Shown here piece by piece: positions 55,005-63,974 of a DNA stretch of 64,000 nt. Below the pieces are notes generated by a model. It did not search any database, was not told where the DNA came from, and was given only the letters and a program-made list of their open reading frames with translations. The DNA is from Mucilaginibacter sp. OK283. GTDB lineage: Bacteria > Bacteroidota > Bacteroidia > Sphingobacteriales > Sphingobacteriaceae. Position 1 is the stretch's first letter. Every line of letters starts with the position of its first letter. A program made the position numbers and the translations under genes. The DNA lies in NCBI RefSeq assembly GCF_900110415.1, contig NZ_FODR01000001.1, positions 496,001 through 560,000 on the forward strand, in the 5' to 3' direction.

Positions 55005-55267
55005 TGTTTACCTCCTTCCAGTACTTTATGAATATCTTCCAGTTTGTAATACATCATACCGCCAATCTTGGTATAACTAAGCGTACCATTGATGCGCAGG
55101 TTTTGTAAAGTACCCGGTGAAATGTTTAATAGCTTTCTCACATCTTTGCTCTTTAACCATTGCTTGCTTTGTCCCTTTCCCGGCTGAAGAATAATTTCTA
55201 TTTTTTCCAGGAGTCTTTTCTCGAATGCTTCCAGATCTTCTTTTGTAACTAATTCATTTGATGTCAT
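55001..55267 (-). CDS. Excisionase-like HTH protein (second copy)
   Basis: 88 residues, HTH_17: WLKSKDVRKLLNISPGTLQ then GTLSYTKIGGMMYYKLEDIHKVL. Close paralogue of the integrase-linked protein at 38327-38614 but not next to any integrase; instead it heads the winged-helix/mobilisation genes. Divergent from the 55457 gene across a promoter with alternating half-sites. Confidence 0.83.
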   Translation of the reverse strand: MTSNELVTKEDLEAFEKRLLEKIEIILQPGKGQSKQWLKSKDVRKLLNISPGTLQNLRINGTLSYTKIGGMMYYKLEDIHKVLEGGKH

Positions 55268-55383
55268 TGTATTAAATTAATAGTGATCATGTGTCTCGCC
55301 ACCCGCTACTTTATGAGAATGGCTTCCCCTAATTCGCAATTGATTGAATTGCAGTTGCTTTTGCATAAATCAAATATAAAATA

Positions 55384-55430
55384 TTGTTTTGATAAAATAA
55401 AATATGTCAAAACAAATGATTAGTTTTGAC
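55384..55430. promoter_or_regulatory. Operator with three alternating TTTTGA half-sites
   Basis: TTGTTTTGA (55384-55392), TCAAAACAA (55407-55415) and GTTTTGAC (55423-55430) lie in alternating direction, making two overlapping dyads: an inner perfect GTCAAAAC/GTTTTGAC (55406-55413/55423-55430) and an outer 9-bp one. Located in the divergent region between the excisionase-like gene and the 55457 gene. Confidence 0.5.
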
Positions 55431-55456
55431 CTGTTCAATCAGAAAGCAACTTAATT

Positions 55457-56269
55457 TTGTTTGCTTATTTTTGGTTAAGCTTGATAAATAATCATTGGTT
55501 AATTAAAAGCAGTGAACACCAAAAGCAGCCAAATAGCATCAAAAAATATTTTTTTAAAAAAGTGAATAAAATCAGTTACAAAACCTACCTGAATGACCGT
55601 CTGAAGCAGGTTGACTTTCACGGACAGCTTACATATCCTTTATATGTGCAGGTAACTTTTGAGCGGAAGACCATATTTTTTAAGAGTTATTATTTCGAGT
55701 TGTTCTCCAAACCTAGGTACAGTATGGCAATGCCAGATGGTAGCATAAAAGGGCCTCAGATGGAACAGGTCATCGAAAAGGAAAACGAAGTGATCAGTTT
55801 TGTCATTGATAAAATGAAGGACGGATTTTCATTGGAGGCATTTAAAAAAAATTATGCTTATTTGAGTAAGGATCTTTGTGATGTGACGGAATTCGATTTT
55901 ATCACTTTCCTGTACCTGTTCTTTGATAACAGGGAAATGCCACACATGGCGGAATTAATAAAATGGGGCACCCTGAAATTGGTAACCTATGATCTAATCA
56001 TGGATTTTAGAAAAGTGTTTAACAGTGTTTTATATGATGAGCTTCTTGAGCAAGCATTTGAAAAGGCACCACCTTATCTGCAATTATATAGCTTTATGAT
56101 GGCTACCAAAAAATGGCCTATGCTTTGCCTTACGGCTATGGAATGGGATAATATGGAAACGATCAGGTCTTTTAAGAAATATGTGGAATTGCATTATCCG
56201 AAGTTGAAATCTAATACATTGATTGGACAGGTAAGTGCCTGGCCGAATTATCGAAGAAAGGCTTTTTAG
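55457..56269 (+). CDS. Hypothetical mobile-element protein (270 aa)
   Basis: Not recognised. Residues about 40-85 (KTYLNDRLKQVDFHGQLTYPLYVQV then ERKTIFFKSYYFELF) resemble the arm-type DNA-binding domain of Bacteroidota integrases without a catalytic domain. The rest is helical, Lys/Phe-rich. Located beside the mobilisation module and divergent from the excisionase-like gene, so possibly an integration or regulation accessory. Low sequence complexity, AT-rich. Confidence 0.55.
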   Translation: MFAYFWLSLINNHWLIKSSEHQKQPNSIKKYFFKKVNKISYKTYLNDRLKQVDFHGQLTYPLYVQVTFERKTIFFKSYYFELFSKPRYSMAMPDGSIKGPQMEQVIEKENEVISFVIDKMKDGFSLEAFKKNYAYLSKDLCDVTEFDFITFLYLFFDNREMPHMAELIKWGTLKLVTYDLIMDFRKVFNSVLYDELLEQAFEKAPPYLQLYSFMMATKKWPMLCLTAMEWDNMETIRSFKKYVELHYPKLKSNTLIGQVSAWPNYRRKAF

Positions 56270-56780
56270 ATTTTCAAAGAAAAAATCACGAACCAAATGG
56301 TGTTGTTCGAACTTGATATATGACGGGTACCAATGCAGGATAATAAATAGTTATCTATTATTTGGTGTTTCTCGTTAAACATCTTAGTCCATAGTTGTTA
56401 GACGTTATCCGCCGAACGTAGTCATTTTGTTTAACTCAATATATACGGCAAGCTGTTTTGACTAGTCAAATTATGGCTACCTTAACATTTGGTCTCGGTG
56501 GTCAAATTAGTTCTGACGGATTAATAGCTGCAGCGGAATTTTTATGCTAATTCATTTTTAGCTATGAAACCCATAATAACCCATGTTTCTCGTTTGTAAA
56601 CACTATTTGATTGCAGGATCATTATATAAATGAAGGCATGCTATTACAACAAAATCACTTGATTTACAATTTTTTAACATATAATCAATTTTACTACAAT
56701 AATTTCTACCTTAACGCTTTATTGTAGTAAGGATTTAAACCAAATTTTCGTTTTAGTTACCTAAACACTATTATCATGTT
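56270..56780. promoter_or_regulatory. Upstream region of the DGQHR operon with a 12-bp dyad
   Basis: 511 bp without a gene. The notable item is the perfect dyad TTACTACAATAA (56691-56702) / TTATTGTAGTAA (56719-56730), 16-nt spacer, 51 bp before the start codon of the nuclease-DGQHR gene. It is a good operator candidate for a DndB-like regulator. No other structure is evident. Confidence 0.5.
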
Positions 56781-59084
56781 ATGATTGAAAATGTTAAAGA
56801 CATTTCTGACTTAGTTGGATTATCTCGATTAAAAGGTCGGGCCTTTGAAATAAAAGCTATTCACCCCGCTGACTTGGAAACTTATGTGGTGCAGGGATGG
56901 GAGTTTTATAAAAAATTGACCAAGACCATACAAGTTAAAAGAAATAAACAGCACTCCTTGCTTTTAGAAGATAGGGTATGGAATATGTTTTTTAAAATGG
57001 GGTTTAGCCAACTTTCCGGTCAGGGTGGTGGCCAACTTATTATCAATCCAAAAGAAAAAAATTCGCCAAAGTCTCAGATTGATATTGTCGCTATAGATCG
57101 TGAAGTCGCAATTGCGATTGAGTGCAAGTCATCCGCCGATTACAGAAAGCGTATCCAGTTTCAAGAAGAATTGGGAAAATTTTCTCAAATAAAAGATCCT
57201 TTTATCAAAGCCATAAGGAATAATTTTTCACATGATGGGGTCAAAAAACAGCCGGTATTTATTATGTTTTTAAGTAAGGCCATTGTAAATGAAAATGATA
57301 AAGAACGAGCGAAGCAATCCAACGTAATATTGTTTGACGATGTTGACTTGACTTATTATGAAAATTTAGTCAACCATCTCGGTCCAGCGGCCAAATATCA
57401 AATCTTATCAGACATGCTCCCAGGTAAAGAAATTCCTGGCTTGTCTATCAAAATTCCTGCTATAAAAAGCAAAATGGGCGGTAACAATTGTTATACCTTT
57501 TCAATATCACCAGAATTTCTGTTGAAGATCGCTTATGTGTCTCACAGATCTAAAGGTAAAGCCTCCGATATAAATACTTATCAGCGAATGCTGACTAAAT
57601 CTCGGCTAAATAAAATCAGAGAATATTTATCAGAGGACGGAATATTTCCCACCAACATTATTTTAAACATCGAAAAAAATAGGCTTAATTTTCAAAGAAT
57701 CAAACAAGAAGGTGATCAGGATGATGAAATTAACGCGGGGATACTGGGATGGCTTGACATTAAAGCAGCTTATAAATCAGCGTGGATCATCGATGGCCAG
57801 CATCGCCTATATGCTTATTCAGGACATCCGAAGTCGCACAAAAGTAAGCTTTTGGTGATGGCTTTTGAAGGACTCAAACCAAGTAAACAAGCAGAACTTT
57901 TTATTGATATTAATGCCAAACAAAAGAGCGTAAAACAATCGCTATTGCAGGAGTTATTTGCGGAATTGCATTGGGATTCTGATAAGTTGTCTGACCGGGT
58001 AAGCGCGATTATTTCGAAAAGTATCCAGGATTTAAATAATGACCCTAGTTCAATATTGTTTAACAGAATTCAAACAACCGATGGTGTTAAAGACAATGTT
58101 AGATGTATTACTTTAAAAAGTCTCTTTGACCAAATTGAAAAGAAGGGCTTTTTTATTGCTAAGGAACGTGGCGGAAATGTACTGGAATACGGCCCACTTT
58201 GGGCGGGCAATAATAATAGCACGCTAAAACGAGCTACATTCATCCTAAACGTATGGCTTAGTGAAGTTGCCAACCACAATACTGTCTGGTGGAATTTAGG
58301 GTCGGCTCCCGGCGGAGGTCTATCAATGAATGATGGGGTTGCCGCTATTTTTTCTGTGCTCAGAAATCTATTTGAGCTTTTGGAAAAGAAGGGGCTCAAA
58401 TTAGTTAGTTGTTCGGACCAGGAATTGGCTGACATCATCAAACCATATAGTGTTGCACTGGGCCAATTTTTAGCGGGGTTAACTGAGGGTCAACGAAAAT
58501 CATTTAGGGATTTGCGGGGCATCCAGGGGTTAACTTATCGCACGATGCAATGTCAGGTTGGTATGAGGAGTATTATGCCGGAGTTCAACCCGGACGGCTT
58601 GGACGAATGGCAAAACCTTCAAAAACAACAGACCAATAAAAATGCTAAGGAAATCATCGATCAAATGGAGGTTAACTTGCAGAATAATATAATAGATGAA
58701 TTAAAGCTCAATATTGGTACAGAGGATGAAATATGGTGGTATGAGGGTATTCCACAAACAATCAGAACCAAAGTATCAAGTCGCATGGAGGAAGATAAAA
58801 ATAAAAGAGGTGGTAAAGAATATTATTTCGATCTCTTGGACTATAAAAAAATCATCCACGACAACTGGGAAATTTTTGAAAAAAAGTTTGGATACGGAAA
58901 GGGCGGTAAGGACAAAAGAACTGAATGGTTAGATTTTATTAATGAAGGAAGACGAATTGTTGCCCACGCTTCATCCGGCAAAACTGTGAGTTTAGACCAT
59001 TACCAGCGTTTACAGACATTACACCAATGGCTCGGTATTCAAATTAACGAGGTGGAAGAAGAGGTAATTGCTACAGATGAGTAA
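56781..59084 (+). CDS. PD-(D/E)XK nuclease-DGQHR domain fusion protein
   Basis: 767 residues. N-terminal nuclease-like module at about 60-170 with SQIDIVAID (Asp101) and IAIECKSS (Glu114-x-Lys116), the PD-(D/E)XK catalytic triad pattern. The DGQHR domain follows (about 240-620): WIIDGQHRLYAY with D338-R342, INAKQKSV nearby. The C-terminus has a Swt1/HEPN-like stretch (FINEGRRIVAHASSG) with an R-x4-H-type motif. DGQHR proteins include DndB, which regulates phosphorothioate systems, and ParB-like proteins of other DNA-modification clusters. First gene of a four-gene operon with a methyltransferase. Proposed role: DNA recognition and cleavage; inferred. Confidence 0.8.
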   Translation: MIENVKDISDLVGLSRLKGRAFEIKAIHPADLETYVVQGWEFYKKLTKTIQVKRNKQHSLLLEDRVWNMFFKMGFSQLSGQGGGQLIINPKEKNSPKSQIDIVAIDREVAIAIECKSSADYRKRIQFQEELGKFSQIKDPFIKAIRNNFSHDGVKKQPVFIMFLSKAIVNENDKERAKQSNVILFDDVDLTYYENLVNHLGPAAKYQILSDMLPGKEIPGLSIKIPAIKSKMGGNNCYTFSISPEFLLKIAYVSHRSKGKASDINTYQRMLTKSRLNKIREYLSEDGIFPTNIILNIEKNRLNFQRIKQEGDQDDEINAGILGWLDIKAAYKSAWIIDGQHRLYAYSGHPKSHKSKLLVMAFEGLKPSKQAELFIDINAKQKSVKQSLLQELFAELHWDSDKLSDRVSAIISKSIQDLNNDPSSILFNRIQTTDGVKDNVRCITLKSLFDQIEKKGFFIAKERGGNVLEYGPLWAGNNNSTLKRATFILNVWLSEVANHNTVWWNLGSAPGGGLSMNDGVAAIFSVLRNLFELLEKKGLKLVSCSDQELADIIKPYSVALGQFLAGLTEGQRKSFRDLRGIQGLTYRTMQCQVGMRSIMPEFNPDGLDEWQNLQKQQTNKNAKEIIDQMEVNLQNNIIDELKLNIGTEDEIWWYEGIPQTIRTKVSSRMEEDKNKRGGKEYYFDLLDYKKIIHDNWEIFEKKFGYGKGGKDKRTEWLDFINEGRRIVAHASSGKTVSLDHYQRLQTLHQWLGIQINEVEEEVIATDE

Positions 59085-59156
59085 TTTAACTTCCAAAACC
59101 AATTTAAATTTAAAAAGAACTGTCGGACAACCTTATTTGATAGCTTTGCAAGTGTT

Positions 59157-60398
59157 ATGTTTATAGTTTCCGATACCCAGAAAAGTGATAATTATGCCGA
59201 TAAGCGTGGCAATATCACGGCGATTCCACATATTATTAAATATATGGGTTCGAAGAAACCAATAATAGATTTTATTACAAACGCTATTGTTGACATTCAT
59301 ACTAACCCCGATATACCTGTCTGTGACTTATTTTCAGGCTCATGTTCAGTTTCCGCAGCATTGCGTAAACAGCTCAATTTTATATCAAATGACGTCCAAG
59401 AGTATTCCGCAATATTGGCAAAAACCTATTTTTCAGATTTAAGTCAATTCGATTATTCCATAATCCACGAGCAAATTTTGTTGGTAGCAAAACAACATGA
59501 ATCGAGGTTTAAGACAAAATTTCCAGATTTATTTTTTGATTATTCAAAGGTTCAAACCCTTGAGTTGTATCAACATATTGAATCATTGCAACGACAACTT
59601 TTGGATGGTCAACAAATAGATTTTGACTATCATCTGTTTGTTAAAATGTATTCAGGCACATATTGGTCATTTGAACAATGCGTTTGGATTGATTCGCTCA
59701 GGAAAAGTGCTGAAGAATTTAAAACGTCCCCTGTTTACTATCCAATTCTATCCAGCTTGATGTATGCTATGTCATATACTACGCAAAGCACCGGGCATTT
59801 TGCACAATATAGAGACGGCAATAGTATTGAGGCTATAAACAACATTATAACTTACAGGCAGAAAAATCTTTTAGAACTTTTTTCTAAGAAATTAAAAGAA
59901 CTTTTTGATTGTTTAGATAATTCTTTAAAAACACTTCTGACAACAACTTTAAGTTTCGAAATTTGCCTTGAGAGTCTACCCGAAGGCTGTACCGTTTACG
60001 CCGATCCTCCCTATGCTCCGGTGCATTATTCAAGATTTTACCACGCATTAGAAACACTAACTAAATACGATTATCCAACAATAACTCATAAAGGAAGATA
60101 TCGTGATGACCGTCATCAATCTCCATTTTCCCAAAAAACAAAAGCAACTAAGGCATTCGAAGATTTGTTTCGCGGTGTCTTGGCTAAAAAAGCACAATTG
60201 GTGCTAAGCTATAGCGATAATGGCGTAGTGAAAATTGAAGAAATAAAAGAGTTGGCTGAATCTATTTTTACGATAAAAAATTACGATTTACACGTTAAAC
60301 CGTTGGAACATAAACATAGCACCATGGGGCGCTTTGAAGATCCGGAGCGGGATGTCGTCGAATATTTAATTGTTGCAAGTTTTAAAAGAAATGCCTAA
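59157..60398 (+). CDS. D12-class N6-adenine DNA methyltransferase
   Basis: 413 residues, Dam-like. KYMGSKKPIIDFI (about 30) opens the fold, SAM-binding motif CDLFSGSCSVSAAL lies near 56-69 (a normal FxGxG is FSGSC here), and the catalytic DPPY is at 283-286 in YADPPYAPVHYSR. C-terminal LSYSDNGV and HKHSTMGRF segments are usual for the class. It sits between two DGQHR genes: 72 nt after the first, and its stop overlaps the next start by ATGCCTAA. Expected to methylate adenine; recognition site unknown. Confidence 0.88.
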   Translation: MFIVSDTQKSDNYADKRGNITAIPHIIKYMGSKKPIIDFITNAIVDIHTNPDIPVCDLFSGSCSVSAALRKQLNFISNDVQEYSAILAKTYFSDLSQFDYSIIHEQILLVAKQHESRFKTKFPDLFFDYSKVQTLELYQHIESLQRQLLDGQQIDFDYHLFVKMYSGTYWSFEQCVWIDSLRKSAEEFKTSPVYYPILSSLMYAMSYTTQSTGHFAQYRDGNSIEAINNIITYRQKNLLELFSKKLKELFDCLDNSLKTLLTTTLSFEICLESLPEGCTVYADPPYAPVHYSRFYHALETLTKYDYPTITHKGRYRDDRHQSPFSQKTKATKAFEDLFRGVLAKKAQLVLSYSDNGVVKIEEIKELAESIFTIKNYDLHVKPLEHKHSTMGRFEDPERDVVEYLIVASFKRNA

Positions 60399-62616
60399 AG
60401 AACCATCTATCACAAACCTGAATGCTTCCTTAACTAAGTACGACACTGTTAAGGTTATCCCCATCGTTCTAAATAATGAAATAAGTGCTTACTTAAATCG
60501 AGAAAAGCCAATTGATCCTCCAACTTTATACCATTTCCTGGGTATGAATTCATTGGATGACCAATTGCCTTCTTTTTGGAAAGAAATTTATAATTACCCC
60601 GATCAGTTAGGGCTTTTCGCATTGGTTGCATCTATAACTACCCATGCCAATACGATTGAGTTGTTCGCTGACAAAAGTTCATTAGGTAATATGTCTGGCC
60701 TTTTGGATATTGATAAAGACAAACAACTGACCAACCTCAGAGGCATGCTTGTAGAATCCGGTGCCGCAGATAAAGTATTTAGGAGAAAATCACAGGTCCC
60801 ATACGATCTGTCACTATTGTTTACCTCAGGAGAAGTCGGAAAATTAACGAAACAATTATTCATCAATAGACTAGAAAGAATTGGTCATAGCAAAGAAGAG
60901 GCAGATGACAACTTTTTAGACCTTTCAGAACGTTATAAATTTAATAAATTACTGAGCTTATCCATGGCTCAATATGAACAGTGGGTAAATGGTACCGGTA
61001 TATCAAATTCACTTTATGAGCTTGAAAAGAATGGTATTACGTTTGAAAAATATGGCCGAATAAAGGCCTTGAAAGTCAAACAATGGCTGGACTCTTGGGA
61101 ACATGTCCCTAATTTTAATACAAAAAACAGGAAAAAGCCGGGAAAGTATTTTTTTCAGTTTAACATTCCGGCTTTATTGCTCAAACGTATATACTCTGTA
61201 CATTCTCGAAATTCGTCAGTAGCAAGAAATGATGAACAATTCAGTCAAAGAAAACATAGTGAGGATAGGTCTAATGAGATCAGAGAATATGTAACCGGAG
61301 GTTTTCCTTGGTCAACGATTACATCTCAACAAAAGGATACTGAAACCTACAGGAATTTACAGATGCCTGGCTGGTTGCCCACCTCGATTATTGCTAACAT
61401 TCTTGGGGCGGAGAGCGTTCGAAGGCAAAATGTAATTGAAGCGGATTCCACGATTCAGATTATTGACATTGATGAAAACTTTGCAGAATTAGTTTTACCA
61501 AAACGAATATGGTCGGAGAACTGGACCCCAATTGTATCACCAATCGAAATTATTGATGGCCAACATCGTATTAAAGCGTTTGATCATGTTTTGGACCTAC
61601 AGGGTGATTTTGAATTTCCAGTCGTAGCCTTCTATGACTTGGATTTCACTTGGCAAGCCTACTTATTTTATACTATTAATATAAAGCCTAAACGAATAAA
61701 CACCAGCCTAGCTTATGATCTTATGCCACTACTTCGCATTCAAGACTGGCTTGAGCAGGATTTGAATGGTCCTGATGTTTATAAAAAAGTTCGGGCACAA
61801 GAACTCACAGAGTTACTTTGGAAAAGTCCGGTTAGCCCGTGGTTTAATCGAATTAATATGCTCGGAAATACTGGCGATAATAGTGGTGGTCCAGTTTCTC
61901 AAAATGCGTTCATAAACTCGCTTACTACCAGCTTTGTGAAAAAATGGGATGGAAAGCTTGGTGGCCTATTTGGCGGAGAAATGAATGCCGGCGAACAGGA
62001 TATTATTCAATGGGATAAAGAAACACAAGCCGCTTATTTAATTACCATATGGAAATCAATAAATTCGGCTGTTGGTAAAAGCAATGCTGAATGGGTAACT
62101 GATCTCAAGAAACGACCTACAGAAAGTCAATTGGCAAATCCAAGTGACCTCAGTTTCGCTTTTACACATCCTCTTAGTTTTTTCACAACAGATCAGGGAA
62201 TTCGCCCGATATTGTTCCTCTTTAATGATTTATCTTTTGTTGCCTATGATTTTTTAAAGCTGAATAAATTTTATGTGTCTATTGACACTGAAAAATTCAC
62301 GACTGATGAGGCTATCGAAAAAATTGTCAACTCTTTCAGGAGCGAAAAGGTGATTCACGATTTTTTAAATGCTCTTTCTGAAGAAATAGTAGAAAAATTC
62401 GATTGGCGTACACCATCTGCATTTGATTCGCAGATACCAGAGGAAGACAGAAAGCGACAAAATCAAAATCAATTCCGTGGTAGTGGCGGGTACCGTGAAA
62501 TGAGGATGCAACTACTTCGTATTTTGTCACAATCAACTAAGCAAATCCATTCTAACGAAGATGTAAGGCAATTATCCGAGATTGCCATGAATGTTCAATC
62601 AAAGTTAGGATTGTAG
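60391..62616 (+). CDS. Second DGQHR domain protein (DndB-like)
   Basis: Start placed at the ATG 60391, which overlaps the methyltransferase stop (ATGCCTAA); a TTG at 60370 in frame is less likely. 741 residues. IEIIDGQHRIKAF puts DGQHR at about 389-393; TINIKPKRINTSLAYDL follows as in DndB-like proteins (compare DINAKQKSVKQSL in the first protein). No nuclease module is visible. N-terminal 180 residues are helical and unassigned. Third gene of the operon, 2 nt before the fourth gene. Confidence 0.8.
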   Translation: MPKEPSITNLNASLTKYDTVKVIPIVLNNEISAYLNREKPIDPPTLYHFLGMNSLDDQLPSFWKEIYNYPDQLGLFALVASITTHANTIELFADKSSLGNMSGLLDIDKDKQLTNLRGMLVESGAADKVFRRKSQVPYDLSLLFTSGEVGKLTKQLFINRLERIGHSKEEADDNFLDLSERYKFNKLLSLSMAQYEQWVNGTGISNSLYELEKNGITFEKYGRIKALKVKQWLDSWEHVPNFNTKNRKKPGKYFFQFNIPALLLKRIYSVHSRNSSVARNDEQFSQRKHSEDRSNEIREYVTGGFPWSTITSQQKDTETYRNLQMPGWLPTSIIANILGAESVRRQNVIEADSTIQIIDIDENFAELVLPKRIWSENWTPIVSPIEIIDGQHRIKAFDHVLDLQGDFEFPVVAFYDLDFTWQAYLFYTINIKPKRINTSLAYDLMPLLRIQDWLEQDLNGPDVYKKVRAQELTELLWKSPVSPWFNRINMLGNTGDNSGGPVSQNAFINSLTTSFVKKWDGKLGGLFGGEMNAGEQDIIQWDKETQAAYLITIWKSINSAVGKSNAEWVTDLKKRPTESQLANPSDLSFAFTHPLSFFTTDQGIRPILFLFNDLSFVAYDFLKLNKFYVSIDTEKFTTDEAIEKIVNSFRSEKVIHDFLNALSEEIVEKFDWRTPSAFDSQIPEEDRKRQNQNQFRGSGGYREMRMQLLRILSQSTKQIHSNEDVRQLSEIAMNVQSKLGL

Positions 62617-62618
62617 AT

Positions 62619-63974
62619 ATGGCCTTTACCAATATTACAAATATTAATCTGGCGTCAAGCAATTCAATAATTGCTACTTTAGCAAGCTTAAGAAGCACCT
62701 ATAACCCCAAAAATGCCTGGCAGAATAATGGTGAAAATAGGTATATAGTAGACACGATAACCAAGGTAAAAGCTGGTTTAACAGCCGGTACGTTGAATAA
62801 TGCTGAAGTTATTAAATATGTTTCGACCTCAGTGTTTATACATTGTTTTAATGGTTGGGCTTATCTATCCTCTGCGGTCAATTCACTGTTGGAAGGAGAT
62901 TACGGAAACGCAATTCATAATGCCTATTACGCCGAACTACGAGGTATCATGTCGTTTATGGCGGGCCAGGGAGTCGGTACGTTTAATGGAGCAAATATTA
63001 TCATTGATTCAACCGGAAACGTACATTCCGCATTACCTGTAGATAAACCAACACACGTATTTGCAAAAAGCGCTTTTGACACTTGGTTAAATGCCCCGGG
63101 TAATGCTAATCTCATTTTTAATGGCTTTACTGCTCAAGACAAATCTTTAAGTGACTGGCTTACGGCAACTGGATTCAGTTCAGAGGTGGCCGGCTATCAA
63201 GCCTCCGCCTGGTTACAAAACTGGAGCATGGATTTAAATGTTATAGACACGGAACAAAAACTTAGAAATTTTGTCAGTTACAATCCCCAAACGTTCGATC
63301 TTACTCATGTTTTTTTAGCAGATGACATTAAAGCGCGAGCTAAATTCGTGATCGACTTATGGAATTTGTGTTCACCTTCCGGAACTTTTGCAGATACTAT
63401 TCTTAGAAACTCGTTGGAGAAAATGTATAATGATTTATTTTCATATACGGGAATGAACCAGCTTGATGTAGAAAAGGACATTAAGCCTATTTTTACAGCT
63501 TTGGGCAAAAATCCCAATGATATTCAAAGCAAGAATTTGATTGATTTCTTGCGTAGAGTGACAGTCCCTTCTGATAATTTGGTTTTTGATCATGCTTCAA
63601 ATATAAATTATTCAGTTCCCGTATTAGAAAGTCAAATTGATCCAATGGGGATCATTTCACGCGCTTGCTTGATTTTGTTAGTTAATACTAAGATGATCGA
63701 AAATCTCCTACGCCTTTCGGGAACCACAAAAGCAGATCTAAAGTTTTGGTTTGATAGTATCGGTGTAAAACTTGGCTACTGGAATCTGACTGCTGAACCA
63801 TATTTATTGTCTGATTTATGGAGCGATGTTCAAATTGAATTGTCCGACATTCAAACATGGATCGATAATCCTGCAACGGTGTTTACTCCTTTTAATTTTA
63901 AAACAAACTTTAGGGACTCTATGCCACATCACAAAAGCCTTAGTAAAGCTTACTTGTGGAATTTAGGCCTTTAG
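62619..63974 (+). CDS. All-helical operon protein of unknown function (451 aa)
   Basis: Not recognised. Predicted mostly helical; the segment FNGWAYLSSAVNSLLEGDYG followed by HNAYYAELRGIMSFMAGQGVG and FN (about 75-125) is a pattern seen in HEPN/YaaC-like proteins of defence loci, from memory and not verified. Two nt after the second DGQHR gene, so co-translated with it; ends 26 bp before the window edge, and the operon may continue. Candidate effector or structural partner. Confidence 0.65.
   Translation: MAFTNITNINLASSNSIIATLASLRSTYNPKNAWQNNGENRYIVDTITKVKAGLTAGTLNNAEVIKYVSTSVFIHCFNGWAYLSSAVNSLLEGDYGNAIHNAYYAELRGIMSFMAGQGVGTFNGANIIIDSTGNVHSALPVDKPTHVFAKSAFDTWLNAPGNANLIFNGFTAQDKSLSDWLTATGFSSEVAGYQASAWLQNWSMDLNVIDTEQKLRNFVSYNPQTFDLTHVFLADDIKARAKFVIDLWNLCSPSGTFADTILRNSLEKMYNDLFSYTGMNQLDVEKDIKPIFTALGKNPNDIQSKNLIDFLRRVTVPSDNLVFDHASNINYSVPVLESQIDPMGIISRACLILLVNTKMIENLLRLSGTTKADLKFWFDSIGVKLGYWNLTAEPYLLSDLWSDVQIELSDIQTWIDNPATVFTPFNFKTNFRDSMPHHKSLSKAYLWNLGL

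Noticed and set aside
56781..63974. Assignment of the four-gene operon to the Dnd phosphorothioate system
   Set aside because: DGQHR is shared with DndB, but no cysteine desulfurase, DndC, DndD or DndE-type gene is visible, and a methyltransferase is present instead.
56781..63974. BREX, DISARM or classical type I-III restriction locus
   Set aside because: No PglZ phosphatase, helicase, ATPase, specificity subunit or stand-alone restriction subunit is seen among these genes.
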